The notes: generated by a model from the letters alone, not told the origin. Counted from the first letter of the stretch, positions 1-8,930 are shown. The stretch: DNA of 64,000 nucleotides from Klebsiella sp. BIGb0138 (GCF_004342285.1 NZ_SMCV01000008.1:231419-295418); one strand, 5' to 3'. A program made the numbers and translations.

Positions 1-842
1 TGCAGGAACGTGAAGTCTATCGCGTCGCTGACCAGTGGGTCGGCTATGGCACCTGGGTCGCCAACAGCGAGTGCAGCCAGCTGGTGGGCATCGAGATTGC
101 AAAAAGCGACTGGACCCCGCTCAATGACTGGCAAATATTCCACGACTTCTTCCATAAAGGCCCCCACTGCCGCCTGCTCCGCGTCGATCTGCAAAGCGGT
201 GAAAGCCGCGTTATCCATGAAGAGAAGAACTGGCTGGGCCATCCCATCTATCGACCTTTCGACGACAATACCGTCGCCTTCTGCCATGAGGGGCCGCACG
301 ATCTGGTCGACGCCCGCATGTGGCTGGTCAATGAAGACGGCAGCAACGTGCGTAAAGTCAAAGCGCACGCCGAGGGTGAAAGCTGTACTCACGAGTTCTG
401 GGTTCCGGACGGCTCGGCGTTGATATATGTCTCTTATTTGAAGGGCCAGCAGGGGCGGACGATTTATCGCTTCAACCCGGATAGCGGCGTCAACACCGCG
501 CTGATGCAGATGCCCGCCTGTTCCCATCTGATGAGTAATTTCGACGGCACGCTGCTGGTTGGCGACGGTTCAGGGACGCCGGTCGACGTGAACGATACCA
601 GCGGTTACACCATTGATAACGACCCCTATCTGTATGTTTTCGACGTGGCGAAGCAGGCTTACTGCCGCGTAGCCCGCCATGATACCTCCTGGGCCACGGT
701 CGCCAACAGTCGCCAGGTGACCCATCCGCACCCGTCCTTTACGCCGGACGATGGCGCCATTCTGTTCAGCTCGGATAAAGACGGGAAGCCGGCTATCTAT
801 ATTGCGAAGCTGCCGGAGCAACCGGTGATGTTGCCGGCATAA
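1..842 (+). CDS. ogl: Oligogalacturonate lyase, 3' part (5' end outside window)
   Basis: Cytoplasmic polysaccharide lyase of family PL22 that splits unsaturated digalacturonate into 5-keto-4-deoxyuronate in pectin breakdown. The frame is open from base 3 with no start, so about 279 C-terminal residues are present; family members are about 390. The region looks like a beta-propeller. Near the C-terminus the run QVTHPHP carries the Gln/His/His set that, with the His of an upstream SHLMSN run, binds the metal in characterised PL22 enzymes; all four are present. A strong terminator follows 46 bp after the stop. The facing KdgM-type porin supports a pectin-oligomer role. Confidence 0.9.
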   Translation, partial: QEREVYRVADQWVGYGTWVANSECSQLVGIEIAKSDWTPLNDWQIFHDFFHKGPHCRLLRVDLQSGESRVIHEEKNWLGHPIYRPFDDNTVAFCHEGPHDLVDARMWLVNEDGSNVRKVKAHAEGESCTHEFWVPDGSALIYVSYLKGQQGRTIYRFNPDSGVNTALMQMPACSHLMSNFDGTLLVGDGSGTPVDVNDTSGYTIDNDPYLYVFDVAKQAYCRVARHDTSWATVANSRQVTHPHPSFTPDDGAILFSSDKDGKPAIYIAKLPEQPVMLPA

Positions 843-887
843 AGTGAGCTTCCCCCCTTTTGAGTGAGTGTTTCTGTCACTGGCCTT

Positions 888-913
888 GCCCTCCTTCACG
901 GAGGGCTTTTTTT
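888..913 (+). terminator. Rho-independent terminator after ogl
   Basis: Perfect 7-bp stem GCCCTCC/GGAGGGC with a 5-base loop followed by seven T. It ends transcription of the lyase gene. Confidence 0.85.
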
Positions 914-924
914 GCTTCATTACC

Positions 925-960
925 GCCTGCCGGCTCTGCTAACCGCCATCGCCGGCAGGC
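925..960. repeat. REP-like inverted repeat between convergent genes
   Basis: Perfect 10-bp inverted repeat GCCTGCCGGC/GCCGGCAGGC with a 16-base loop and no T tract. It resembles a REP-type palindrome rather than a terminator. Confidence 0.5.
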
Positions 961-997
961 AACAAAAACAACAAGCCCCGGCTAACGGCTCCGGGGC
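961..997 (-). terminator. Terminator of kdgM-like gene
   Basis: On the minus strand a GCCCCGG/CCGGGGC stem with a 9-base loop is followed by a T-rich run (TTGTTGTTTTTGTT), 21 bp past the porin stop. Confidence 0.7.
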
Positions 998-1018
998 AAT
1001 CAGCAAAATTGTCTGCGC

Positions 1019-1714
1019 TTAGAAAGAGTAGGCCACGCCGACGCGGAAGCGGGTCTGGCGATCGCTGCGATCGTTCACGCCAACGTTACCAATCTCACCA
1101 TAAGGCGACCAGTTTTTATCCAGCTTATAGGCCACTTTGACATTATATTCCTGGGAGTACGGCTTGTTGTCATTGCGAGCCACGCCTTCACTACTGCGGG
1201 CATAAACGTAGTTAAGCTCGGTACGCCAGTCGCCCAGAACAAAGCCGGCCCACGCATCGCCGCGGTTCACTTTATCGTCGTCTTTACCGGCGTTTGCCGG
1301 ATAGCGCGTGTATTCATAACGATAACGAGCGGCGAGATAGAAGCCGTTATCAAAACTGTATTGCACGTGCAGATTGGGCTTATAAATCGAACGACTGTCG
1401 TTACTTTCAATATTGAAACCAGGCGTGACAAAGAAGTTCTGCGCCGCTTTCCAGCGCCAGCTAATGGTCTCTTCATGACCGCTGCCGACGAAATCGGCAT
1501 AAGGCTGGTCAGTATTCTCGCCTCCCGACTTCCACTTCGCCTCAACGGAGAAACCTAAGCCGTTGGCAAAGCGGTGGGAGACAGAAACGCGGTCGGCGTT
1601 GGTCTTATCGCTTTTTCCACCATCAATGAATTCATGACGCAAATCGACGGTCACAGCGGAAGCAGAAAAGGTTGCGGCACAGAGAGCAGCAAGGACCAGA
1701 GATCTCGCAAACAT
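1019..1714 (-). CDS. kdgM: KdgM-family oligogalacturonate-specific outer membrane porin
   Basis: 231 aa. An N-terminal signal peptide ends near residue 20 (FSASA then VTVDLRHEF). The rest is alternating beta-strand sequence rich in Tyr/Arg/Lys, ending in an aromatic Phe as in outer membrane barrels. KdgM porins are monomeric 12-strand barrels that pass anionic pectin oligomers into the periplasm. The start has an AAAGGGG ribosome site at good spacing. It is convergent with the oligogalacturonate lyase gene, which fits a shared substrate. The related sialic-acid porin NanC is an alternative by family, but the neighbour favours KdgM. Confidence 0.85.
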   Translation of the reverse strand: MFARSLVLAALCAATFSASAVTVDLRHEFIDGGKSDKTNADRVSVSHRFANGLGFSVEAKWKSGGENTDQPYADFVGSGHEETISWRWKAAQNFFVTPGFNIESNDSRSIYKPNLHVQYSFDNGFYLAARYRYEYTRYPANAGKDDDKVNRGDAWAGFVLGDWRTELNYVYARSSEGVARNDNKPYSQEYNVKVAYKLDKNWSPYGEIGNVGVNDRSDRQTRFRVGVAYSF

Positions 1715-1830
1715 AGGGTACCCCTTTAAAAATTAAAATTATGTTTCTATTTTATGAAACTGCATTTTATTTTTTAAGCACCCTCGTTTTAGTGATCGAG
1801 ATCGTAATTATTTGTTTCAAAAAACATGGC
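1715..1830 (-). promoter_or_regulatory. kdgM promoter region with possible KdgR half-sites
   Basis: Very AT-rich leader. On the minus strand it contains AAATAGAAACATAATTTTA, and further out TTTTTTGAAACAAATAATT. Both partly resemble the GAAAC-centred box of the pectin repressor KdgR. The match is imperfect, so this is inference. Confidence 0.35.
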
Positions 1831-1915
1831 ACAGCAGGACGTGACCAGGCTCAACAAAAAAGGCCTTCGCGGCGCTGTTTTCGCGGAATTCGGTCACAGC
1901 CGGCAAGACAAACGG

Positions 1916-1941
1916 CAATAAAAAAGCCCCCGGACGGAGGC
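1916..1941 (-). terminator. Terminator of yqeF-like thiolase
   Basis: Minus-strand stem GCCTCCG/CGGGGGC (one G-T pair) with a 2-base loop, then TTTTTTATT. It lies just past the thiolase stop. Confidence 0.8.
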
Positions 1942-1968
1942 CTGGAAGAACAGAAGTGTAGACGAGGA

Positions 1969-3147
1969 TTATGCGCGTTCCACCGCCAGCGCAACGCCCT
2001 GGCCGCCGCCGATGCACAGCGTGGCCAGCCCTTTACGGGCATCACGTTTAATCATCTCATGGACCAGCGAGACCAGAATACGGCAGCCGGAAGCGCCGAT
2101 GGGGTGGCCCAGCGCAATCGCCCCGCCGTTGACATTGACCCGACGCTCATCCCATTCCAGTACTCTTCCCACTGAAATCGCCTGGGCGGCAAACGCCTCA
2201 TTGGCTTCGATCAGGTCGACTTCATCCAGCCGCCATCCCGCCCTCTCCAGACAGCGACGCGTGGCGTGTACCGGCGCGATGCCCATCAGCGCCGGGTCGA
2301 CGCCGACGCTGGCAAATGCGCGGATCCGCGCGAGGATCGGCAGACCGAGCTCCAGCGCTTTCGCTTCGCTCATCATCATCACCGCCGCCGCGCCGTCATT
2401 GATGCTTGAAGCATTGCCGGCGGTCACCGAACCCAGCCGATCGAAGGCCGGTTGTAAACTGGCCAGCCCTTCAGCGCTGGCATCCACCCGCGGCTGCTCA
2501 TCGGTATCAATCGTTCGCGGCGCGCCGTTCAGCTCGGTCGTCACCGGGACAATTTCATCGCGAAAGCGCCCTGAATCAATCGCCCGCCGGGCTTTATGCT
2601 GCGAACTGAGCGCCCATGCATCCTGGAGTTCGCGGCTGATGCCATACTCCCGCGCCAGGTTTTCCGCCGTAACGCCCATATGGTAATCGTTGAAGGCATC
2701 CCACAGACCATCATGAACCAGGCTATCAATCAGCTGGCTGTTGCCCAGCCGGGCGCCGGTGCGGCTATCGGTAAGGACGTGCGGCGCGCGGCTCATATTT
2801 TCCTGTCCGCCGGCAATCACCACATCGGCTTCACCACACTGGATCGCCTGCGTCGCCAGATGCAGCGCCTTCAACCCGGAGCCGCACACATCGTTAATCG
2901 TTATCGCGGAAACGGTATTCGGCAGCCCGCCGCGAATCGCGGATTGACGCGCAGGGTTTTGCCCGGTGCCCGCGGTTAATACCTGCCCGAGGATCACCTC
3001 ATCCACGCTTTGCGGGTCAATACCGGCACGTTCCACTAACGCCTTGACCACCAGACTTCCCAACTCCACCGCCGAGTGCCGCGACAACGTTCCCTGAAAG
3101 CAGCCTATGGGGGTACGCAACGCGCCAACGATCACGACATCTTTCAT
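1969..3147 (-). CDS. yqeF: Acetyl-CoA acetyltransferase (thiolase II), YqeF/AtoB-like
   Basis: 392 aa, standard thiolase length. It condenses or cleaves acetoacetyl-CoA/acetyl-CoA in the cytoplasm. The acyl-accepting Cys lies in NDVCGSGLKAL, the catalytic His in GHPIGASG and the second catalytic Cys in CIGGGQG near the C-terminus, so the enzyme looks active. Asn-Glu-Ala-Phe-Ala (NEAFA) is also intact. In E. coli yqeF sits beside yqeG. A YqeG-like transporter lies 1.7 kb away here, with a LysR/PACE pair between them, so YqeF is preferred over AtoB, and no ato genes are visible. Confidence 0.85.
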   Translation of the reverse strand: MKDVVIVGALRTPIGCFQGTLSRHSAVELGSLVVKALVERAGIDPQSVDEVILGQVLTAGTGQNPARQSAIRGGLPNTVSAITINDVCGSGLKALHLATQAIQCGEADVVIAGGQENMSRAPHVLTDSRTGARLGNSQLIDSLVHDGLWDAFNDYHMGVTAENLAREYGISRELQDAWALSSQHKARRAIDSGRFRDEIVPVTTELNGAPRTIDTDEQPRVDASAEGLASLQPAFDRLGSVTAGNASSINDGAAAVMMMSEAKALELGLPILARIRAFASVGVDPALMGIAPVHATRRCLERAGWRLDEVDLIEANEAFAAQAISVGRVLEWDERRVNVNGGAIALGHPIGASGCRILVSLVHEMIKRDARKGLATLCIGGGQGVALAVERA

Positions 3148-3264
3148 CCTCTACCTCTGCCCTGCCTCTGCGCAAAGAAACAGCAACATAGTAGAGAATT
3201 GTTATCAAAAAATTTCGCAATTGTTTAAAAAAAGTGAGGCAAATCACAAAGATTTGCGCCGCGC

Positions 3265-4134
3265 TCAGGGCTGATGGCGCTGCAAATGCTGGCGTAGCCA
3301 GCTCCCGGCTTTTCCCGGCGGCGCCTTCTTATTCCACAATAAATCGACAGAGATCGCCCGGGGCCAGCCGGGAATATTCAGCGCGACCAGCGCGCCGGAG
3401 CCGGCGAACTCGTCGACCAGCGCGCTCGGCAAAATGCACCACCCCAGCCCTTGCACCGCCATGCTGAGCAGCAGTAGGTAGTTGGGCGCCGACCAGACCT
3501 GCCCTGTGGCGGGTTCTGACGCGCTGGCGAGAAAGGTGCTCAGGCGTAATTCGCGCCAGCTGTGCAACTCATCCCAGGCCACCCGGCCCTGCGCCGCCAG
3601 CGGGTGCGCAGGCGCCACGTAGATAGCCATCGCGGTTTGCAGCGGCAGGCGCGTGCTGCCAATCTCCGTCGGATAGCTCTCTCTGGCCTCAATCAGCCCC
3701 ACCTGCGCGCGTTCCTTTTGTAGCAGATCGATAACATCTTCATCTTCACCGATCAGACACTCGAACTCCGTATGGGGAAAATGACGATCGAACTGCTGGA
3801 GAAGATCCTCCAGCACATCCGGATGCAGGGTATCGGACAGCACAAAGGTCAGGCGCGCCTCCGTGGCGTCGGAGAGCGAAACAGCCAGTTCATCCAGCCT
3901 GTCGCTGGCCGCCAGGATCGCTTTGACATAGCTCAGCACCTGCTCTCCCTGCGGCGTGAGGGTGGGATGGCGGGTGGCGCGATCGAACAGCGCGACGCCG
4001 AGATCCGCTTCAAGATTGGCGATGGCGGTACTGATGGTGGACTGGCTTTTGCGCAGCCGACGGGCGGCGGCAGAAAACGAACCGCAGGCAACGGCTTCAA
4101 CAAACGCGGTCAGGGCTTCGGGAGAATAGCGCAT
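3265..4134 (-). CDS. LysR-family transcriptional regulator
   Basis: 289 aa. The N-terminal winged helix-turn-helix spans about residues 3-60 (FSAAARRLRKSQSTIS as recognition region), followed by a periplasmic-binding-like effector domain. It is transcribed divergently from a PACE efflux gene 137 bp away. That arrangement is typical for LysR regulators of PACE pumps, so it probably controls the pump in response to its substrate. The inducer is unknown. A palindrome sits just upstream of its own start. Confidence 0.85.
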   Translation of the reverse strand: MRYSPEALTAFVEAVACGSFSAAARRLRKSQSTISTAIANLEADLGVALFDRATRHPTLTPQGEQVLSYVKAILAASDRLDELAVSLSDATEARLTFVLSDTLHPDVLEDLLQQFDRHFPHTEFECLIGEDEDVIDLLQKERAQVGLIEARESYPTEIGSTRLPLQTAMAIYVAPAHPLAAQGRVAWDELHSWRELRLSTFLASASEPATGQVWSAPNYLLLLSMAVQGLGWCILPSALVDEFAGSGALVALNIPGWPRAISVDLLWNKKAPPGKAGSWLRQHLQRHQP

Positions 4135-4151
4135 AAACTATCTACTTTATC

Positions 4152-4164
4152 GATGGAATCCATC
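4152..4164. promoter_or_regulatory. Palindrome GATGGAATCCATC, candidate LysR operator
   Basis: Perfect 5-bp arms with a 3-bp centre, 18 bp upstream of the lysR start in the lysR/PACE intergenic region. The position suits autoregulation. The binding role is inferred. Confidence 0.4.
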
Positions 4165-4271
4165 TTTTGTTTATCACATTTATCCATAAAATGCGGAGTA
4201 ATTTCCTGTAATCGCTTCCCCCGTGGCGCTCTGGCCGCGGGCAGAACACGGCTTTTCGGAGGTAGTAAGCC

Positions 4272-4733
4272 ATGCAACAGAACGCTTTACAGCGTAAAAC
4301 GCTGACAGAACGTGTCATCCATGCGGTCAGTTTCGAAGGACTCGCCACCTTGATTCTCGCGCCAGCCGCCGCCTGGTTAATGCAGCGCTCGGTGGTGGAA
4401 ATGGGTGGGTTGAGCATCCTGCTCGCCACCCTGGCGATGGTGTGGAACCTGATTTATAACGCGATTTTTGACCGCCTCTGGCCGGTATCGCGGGTGGTGC
4501 GTACTCTGAAAGTCCGCGCCCTGCACGCCATCGGATTTGAATCCGGATTTATCATTATCGGGGTCACCGCCGTGGCATTGATCCTCGGAGTCTCGCTGAT
4601 GCAGGCGTTTATGCTGGAAATCGGCTTCATGCTGTTTTTCCTGCCCTATACCATGCTGTTCAACTGGGTATGGGATACGCTGCGCGTGCGGGTACTGAAG
4701 TATCGTCAGCGGCGGATCCTCGCCCGCAGCTGA
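4272..4733 (+). CDS. PACE-family multidrug efflux transporter
   Basis: 153 aa, four predicted membrane helices in two tandem bacterial transmembrane pair domains. Each repeat carries the family signature: RVIHAVSFE (residues 14-22) and RALHAIGFE, each followed by an aromatic/Asn block (WNLIYNAIFD and FNWVWD). The Glu in the first motif corresponds to the proton-coupling acidic residue of AceI. Members export chlorhexidine, acriflavine or short-chain diamines. Start chosen at ATG with GGAGG 9 bp upstream. It is divergent from a LysR regulator that likely controls it. Confidence 0.9.
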   Translation: MQQNALQRKTLTERVIHAVSFEGLATLILAPAAAWLMQRSVVEMGGLSILLATLAMVWNLIYNAIFDRLWPVSRVVRTLKVRALHAIGFESGFIIIGVTAVALILGVSLMQAFMLEIGFMLFFLPYTMLFNWVWDTLRVRVLKYRQRRILARS

Positions 4734-4744
4734 CGGATTGCGCG

Positions 4745-4766
4745 GCGCCGGGACAACGCCCGGCGC
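4745..4766. terminator. Hairpin after PACE gene (no U tract)
   Basis: Perfect 8-bp stem GCGCCGGG/CCCGGCGC with a 6-base loop, 12 bp past the PACE stop. Without a T run it is a weak or factor-assisted terminator. Confidence 0.45.
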
Positions 4767-4869
4767 TCTCCCGTCGGATTTGTCAGCCTAAAGTATCGCA
4801 ACGGCTCATTGATTGTTGTGGTAAATTACACTCCTTTTTTTTTGGTTTTACGGTTGATAAATTCACACA

Positions 4870-6099
4870 ATGTCTAAAATTTGGTCTAAAGAAGAAACTC
4901 TTTGGAGTTTTGCCTTATATGGCACTGCCGTAGGCGCTGGCACCCTATTTTTACCGATCCAGCTGGGATCCGCCGGCGCCATTGTCCTGTTCATCACCGC
5001 CCTGGTCGCCTGGCCGTTAACCTACTGGCCGCATAAAGCGCTGAGTCAGTTTATCCTCTCGGCTAAAGCCGCTGCCGGTACGGGGATCACCGGCGCAGTC
5101 AACCACTACTACGGCAAGAAAGTCGGCAACCTGATCACCACGCTCTATTTCCTCGCCTTCCTGGTGGTGGTGCTGATTTACGCCGTGGCGATCACCAACT
5201 CGCTGGCCGAACAGCTGGCCCGGCATATGCCGATTACGCCAACCGCTCGCGCGCTGCTCAGCCTGGGCGTTGTGCTGGTACTGAATCTGATCTTTTTGAT
5301 GGGTCGCCGTATCACGATTAAAGTGATGGGTTTTCTGGTGTTCCCGCTGATTGCCTGTTTCCTGTTCCTGTCGATCTATTTGATTGGCGCCTGGCAACCG
5401 GAGCATCTCACCAGCCAGATGCAGCTGAACCCGTATACGTTCCACCAAATCTGGATCTCGATTCCCGTGATGGTTTTCGCTTTTAGCCATACGCCGATCA
5501 TTTCAACTTTTGCTATCGATCAGCAGGAGAAATACGGTGAGCAGGCCATGGGTAAATGCAAAAAAATCATGAAGGTGGCTTACACCATTATCTGCGCCAG
5601 CGTACTGTTTTTTGTCTTCAGCTGCCTGCTGGCGATTCCGGTTTCTTATATTGAAAACGCGCGTAATGAAGGGGTGACGATTCTCTCCGCGCTCTCAATG
5701 ATGCCTGGCTCCCCGGCATGGCTGGCGGTGACCGGGATCGTGGTGGCGGTCGTGGCGATGTCGAAGTCGTTTCTCGGCACCTATTTCGGGGTGATAGAGG
5801 GAGCCAGCGAGATCGTGAAAACCTCTCTGGGTCAGATCGGCATACGTAAAAGCCGCGCCTTTAATCGCGCGATGTCGATTCTGCTGGTTTCGACGCTGAC
5901 CTTCGTGGTCTGCTTCGTTAACCCTAACGCCATCTCAATGATCTACGCCATCAGCGGTCCGCTGATCGCCATGATTTTGTTCATCATGCCAACGCTGTCG
6001 ACGTACACCATTCCCACGCTGAAGCCATACCGCTCCGTGGGGAATTTCATCACTCTGGTCGTCGGTTTACTCTGCGTTTCGGTGATGTTCTTTAGCTAG
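4870..6099 (+). CDS. yqeG: YqeG-like amino-acid (serine/threonine family) inner membrane transporter
   Basis: 409 aa, the same length as E. coli YqeG, with 11 or so hydrophobic segments. The N-terminus (FALYGTAVGAGTLFLPIQLGSAG) is characteristic of the hydroxy/aromatic amino acid permease family that includes SdaC and YhaO. It is a probable proton- or sodium-coupled importer; the substrate cannot be read from the sequence. The flanking yqeF-like thiolase is the E. coli neighbour, which supports the YqeG identity. Confidence 0.8.
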   Translation: MSKIWSKEETLWSFALYGTAVGAGTLFLPIQLGSAGAIVLFITALVAWPLTYWPHKALSQFILSAKAAAGTGITGAVNHYYGKKVGNLITTLYFLAFLVVVLIYAVAITNSLAEQLARHMPITPTARALLSLGVVLVLNLIFLMGRRITIKVMGFLVFPLIACFLFLSIYLIGAWQPEHLTSQMQLNPYTFHQIWISIPVMVFAFSHTPIISTFAIDQQEKYGEQAMGKCKKIMKVAYTIICASVLFFVFSCLLAIPVSYIENARNEGVTILSALSMMPGSPAWLAVTGIVVAVVAMSKSFLGTYFGVIEGASEIVKTSLGQIGIRKSRAFNRAMSILLVSTLTFVVCFVNPNAISMIYAISGPLIAMILFIMPTLSTYTIPTLKPYRSVGNFITLVVGLLCVSVMFFS

Positions 6100-6109
6100 C
6101 CCCGCCCCT

Positions 6110-6135
6110 GCGGCGGCGGTTACCACCGTCGCCGC
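6110..6135. terminator. Hairpin after yqeG (no U tract)
   Basis: Stem GCGGCGGCGGT/ACCGTCGCCGC with one mismatch and a 4-base loop, 11 bp past the yqeG stop. There is no T run. Confidence 0.4.
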
Positions 6136-6215
6136 ACGTTCTGCCAATATTCCCGCCACTCGAAACGCGCTGACCGGTTTACACTTATGGTTTGCCCATG
6201 AGTCGCGGAGAGTCT

Positions 6216-7082
6216 ATGTCCAACGTACCATTATCCGGAAGCGCAACATTAGGCCATCGCCAGGTTTTTCGCCTGGGGTATGGAGCAATGCAGTTGGCAG
6301 GTCCAGGCGTATTCGGCCCGCCGGCCGATCCGGATAACGCCATTCGGGTACTGCAGGCGGCGGTGGAGGCGGGGGTCAACCATATTGATACCTCCGATTT
6401 TTACGGTCCGCATATTACCAACCAGCTGATTCGAAAAGCGCTGCATCCCTATGCAGACGATCTGTGCATCGTGACGAAAGTCAGCGCCCGCCGCGATGAA
6501 AAAGGCAACTGGCTGCCGGCGATGTCGCCCGAAGAGCTGACTCAGGCGGTGGAAGATAACCTGCGCAACCTGGGTCTTGATGTCCTGGAGGTGGTCAATC
6601 TGCGCAGCATGCTCGGCACCCATGGGCCGGTAGAGGGGTCGCTGGAAGCCCCGCTGACGACGCTGCTGGAGCTCAAGGAGCGCGGCCTGATCCGCCATAT
6701 TGGCCTCAGTAATGTCACCGCCAGACAGGTTGCGGATGCGCAAAAACTAACGCCCATTGTCTGCGTACAGAATCAATATAACGTCGCCAACCGCGAGGAC
6801 GATCGGCTGATCGACCAACTGGCGGCGCAGAATATCGCCTATGTCCCTTTCTTCCCGCTGGGGGGATTTACCCCGCTGCAGGCGCAGGAGCTTAACGATA
6901 TTGCCGCCGCGCTGGAGGCCACGCCGATGCAGATCGCGCTGGCCTGGCTGCTACAACGCTCGCCTAATATTCTGCTGATCCCCGGAACCTCCTCGCTCCA
7001 GCATCTGCAGGAAAACCTCGCCGCGGGCGCATTAACGCTCTCTCCCGAGGCCATTGCTACCCTGGATAAATTAACCGTCTGA
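6216..7082 (+). CDS. Aldo/keto reductase, YdbC/PdxI-like
   Basis: 288 aa from the ATG that follows GGAGAG; an upstream in-frame TTG is less likely. The (beta/alpha)8 fold is shown by GYGAMQLAGPGVFGPP, HIDTSDFYGP (catalytic Asp/Tyr) and IVTK (Lys). The position normally held by the catalytic His reads Asn (EVVNLRSM), as I recall for E. coli YdbC, the NADPH-dependent pyridoxal reductase PdxI. Cofactor loop LIPGTSS is present. It is likely a cytosolic pyridoxal or small aldehyde reductase. No operon partner is seen. Confidence 0.8.
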   Translation: MSNVPLSGSATLGHRQVFRLGYGAMQLAGPGVFGPPADPDNAIRVLQAAVEAGVNHIDTSDFYGPHITNQLIRKALHPYADDLCIVTKVSARRDEKGNWLPAMSPEELTQAVEDNLRNLGLDVLEVVNLRSMLGTHGPVEGSLEAPLTTLLELKERGLIRHIGLSNVTARQVADAQKLTPIVCVQNQYNVANREDDRLIDQLAAQNIAYVPFFPLGGFTPLQAQELNDIAAALEATPMQIALAWLLQRSPNILLIPGTSSLQHLQENLAAGALTLSPEAIATLDKLTV

Positions 7083-7492
7083 TACCCTCCCCCGGCGCCT
7101 GTGCAGATTTCGGCTACACGGGCGCCCAGCCCTTCGCCCTCCTATTATTTGGCTGGAATTAACCCAATACTGCTGGCACTATATATCCTACAAATGGGTG
7201 TTGATCTGCGCTATTCTGCTGCGAATAACCCTATATACAGCATTGAGTTATACTATTTTGACAGGTCTCCTTATTGGAGACCTCTGTCGTTTTTGCCCTT
7301 CCCAAAATTTTTCGCACTCTTGATTACAGGAAAAACAATATCTGATTCGACGTTTATACAAATCAATTTAGCGACAAAGATAGCTAATAACATCAAATGC
7401 TCATAAAAACATCTGGTTAATGCAATCAGAATGTTGTCATTGCTATAAGAAAAATTAACTACACACAATAAATAGATCAACAAGGAATTTAC
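7083..7492 (+). promoter_or_regulatory. mrkH upstream region with terminator hairpin
   Basis: 410-bp non-coding stretch that turns AT-rich toward mrkH. A terminator-like hairpin (AGGTCTCC/GGAGACCT, loop TTATT, then a T run) spans 7263-7294 and separates the reductase from mrkH. The remaining 200 bp should hold the mrkHI promoter. An open frame at 7101-7406 has no ribosome site or recognisable sequence and is not called. Confidence 0.5.
7263..7294 (+). terminator. Terminator-like hairpin upstream of mrkH
   Basis: Perfect 8-bp stem, 5-base loop, T run six bases after the stem. It probably stops read-through from the reductase gene. Confidence 0.55.
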
Positions 7493-8197
7493 ATGACAGA
7501 GGGAACAATAAAGACCAGTAAGTATGAGATCATTGCTATTTTCAGAGAGGAACTCAGGAAACAGTCAGAGATAGAAATTTTCTTTAATAACAAAAACATC
7601 ATTACTCAACTCACCAGGGTAGATTTTGCTGAGTTCCATCTCGTCACCCACAGCAAAATCCCTCCCGGGCATAAATTGAAATTCATTCTGCATAGTGACT
7701 CAGGAAAGATAGAGTTCTGCTCATCCCTGAAGAAGAATTACGGAACCGACCCGCACCAGGGTAATAAAGTCTCATTTGCGTTACCTGAATGTATCCAGGT
7801 GGTTCAACGACGTCGCGATCCCCGGTTTCGCTTACACCAGCGCGATGACTTTTTTTGTCACGGCCGGCATAAGAACGGTGAAAACTATGTTTTCGATATT
7901 AAAGACATTTCAGATGGCGGCTGCGCGCTGATAGCCAAAAATCCCAACCTGAAGTTTCTCACCCATAATGCGATTCTCAAAAACTCAATTCTTTCGCTGG
8001 CCGAGTATGGTGAAATCACCATCGACCTGGCGGTTAAGAATGTGGTCGAGATGACATTCGACGAAGACAGTGAAAACAGAGAAAGCTATCACCAGGTTTC
8101 CTGTCAGTTTAAATTTCGCCATCATGAAGATAAGACCAGAATAGAAAAAATGGTGCTCGATCTGATTCTGGAAGCGAAGCGGAAAAAGAGAGTCTGA
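7493..8197 (+). CDS. mrkH: MrkH, c-di-GMP-dependent PilZ activator of type 3 fimbriae
   Basis: 234 aa, the known MrkH length. It has an N-terminal YcgR-like domain (about 1-100) and a C-terminal PilZ domain. The c-di-GMP motif is intact: the RRRDPRFR run at 106-113, including the Arg at 113, and DISDGG at 138-143. When bound to c-di-GMP the family prototype activates mrkABCDF and its own operon. AAGGAA lies 6 bp before the ATG. mrkI follows after 5 bp, so the two are cotranscribed. The gene is more AT-rich than its flanks, as is usual for mrk regulators. Confidence 0.95.
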   Translation: MTEGTIKTSKYEIIAIFREELRKQSEIEIFFNNKNIITQLTRVDFAEFHLVTHSKIPPGHKLKFILHSDSGKIEFCSSLKKNYGTDPHQGNKVSFALPECIQVVQRRRDPRFRLHQRDDFFCHGRHKNGENYVFDIKDISDGGCALIAKNPNLKFLTHNAILKNSILSLAEYGEITIDLAVKNVVEMTFDEDSENRESYHQVSCQFKFRHHEDKTRIEKMVLDLILEAKRKKRV

Positions 8198-8202
8198 TCC
8201 CT

Positions 8203-8778
8203 TTGGACAGTATATTGCTGTATACCGATGACAATATCATCGGCCAATCAATACATCGCTACATGATTGATAACAATAAAAGTATTACCACTTTTCGTTA
8301 TCAGGATATCACCCAGGGGGCACTCGCCCCCCTGCTCGGGATCGTTATTTTTAATGTCATTCATCAGGAGATGACGGCTGCTGAAACGCTGTCGTTACTC
8401 AACAAAATGCGCAGCTGTCTGCTGCGCTGTACCCGGCTGGTTCTGATGGTCAAAAGCGACATCGCCAGCCTGTGCCAGGAGCTGATTGATATAGACAATA
8501 TATTGATTTTGACAGAAAAATCATCACTTAGTGATTTTTATCGCGTCGCCAGCACACCGGCCGACGAGCGCGGTTTGGCGGTACAGAAAAAACTCTCCGC
8601 CCGGGAACGCCAGGTTCTGCAACTGACGGTGGCTGGCCATAACAACAAAAGAATCGCCGCGCTGCTGGACATTGATCATAAAACGGTTCATAGCCATCGA
8701 ATCCATATCATGAAAAAGCTCGGTATCGACAATTCGAGGGCCATGCATAACAGCATCGTCAACCTCTATCAATGCTAA
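8203..8778 (+). CDS. mrkI: MrkI, LuxR-type regulator of type 3 fimbriae
   Basis: 191 aa from a TTG start 5 bp after the mrkH stop. No better ATG is close, and translational coupling to mrkH is likely. The N-terminal receiver-like half lacks a clear phosphorylation site. The C-terminal LuxR helix-turn-helix starts at LSARERQVLQL and includes NNKRIAALLDIDHKTVHSH (about 130-185). In K. pneumoniae MrkI assists MrkH in type 3 fimbrial expression. Confidence 0.9.
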   Translation: MDSILLYTDDNIIGQSIHRYMIDNNKSITTFRYQDITQGALAPLLGIVIFNVIHQEMTAAETLSLLNKMRSCLLRCTRLVLMVKSDIASLCQELIDIDNILILTEKSSLSDFYRVASTPADERGLAVQKKLSARERQVLQLTVAGHNNKRIAALLDIDHKTVHSHRIHIMKKLGIDNSRAMHNSIVNLYQC

Positions 8779-8930
8779 AACGTCGTGAGTATAAAAACGC
8801 AACAGACCGCCAATCAAAATCGGGGAATTAATTGAAAACTTACTTTTAATAAACATTCCCAACTGCAGAAAGGTCACTTATAATCATTTTACCCTGCATC
8901 GATAGTACGTAAAACTCCTGACACGAGAAA

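Noticed and set aside
7101..7406. 101-codon frame upstream of mrkH
   Set aside because: AT-rich, no ribosome site, and a terminator hairpin lies inside it.
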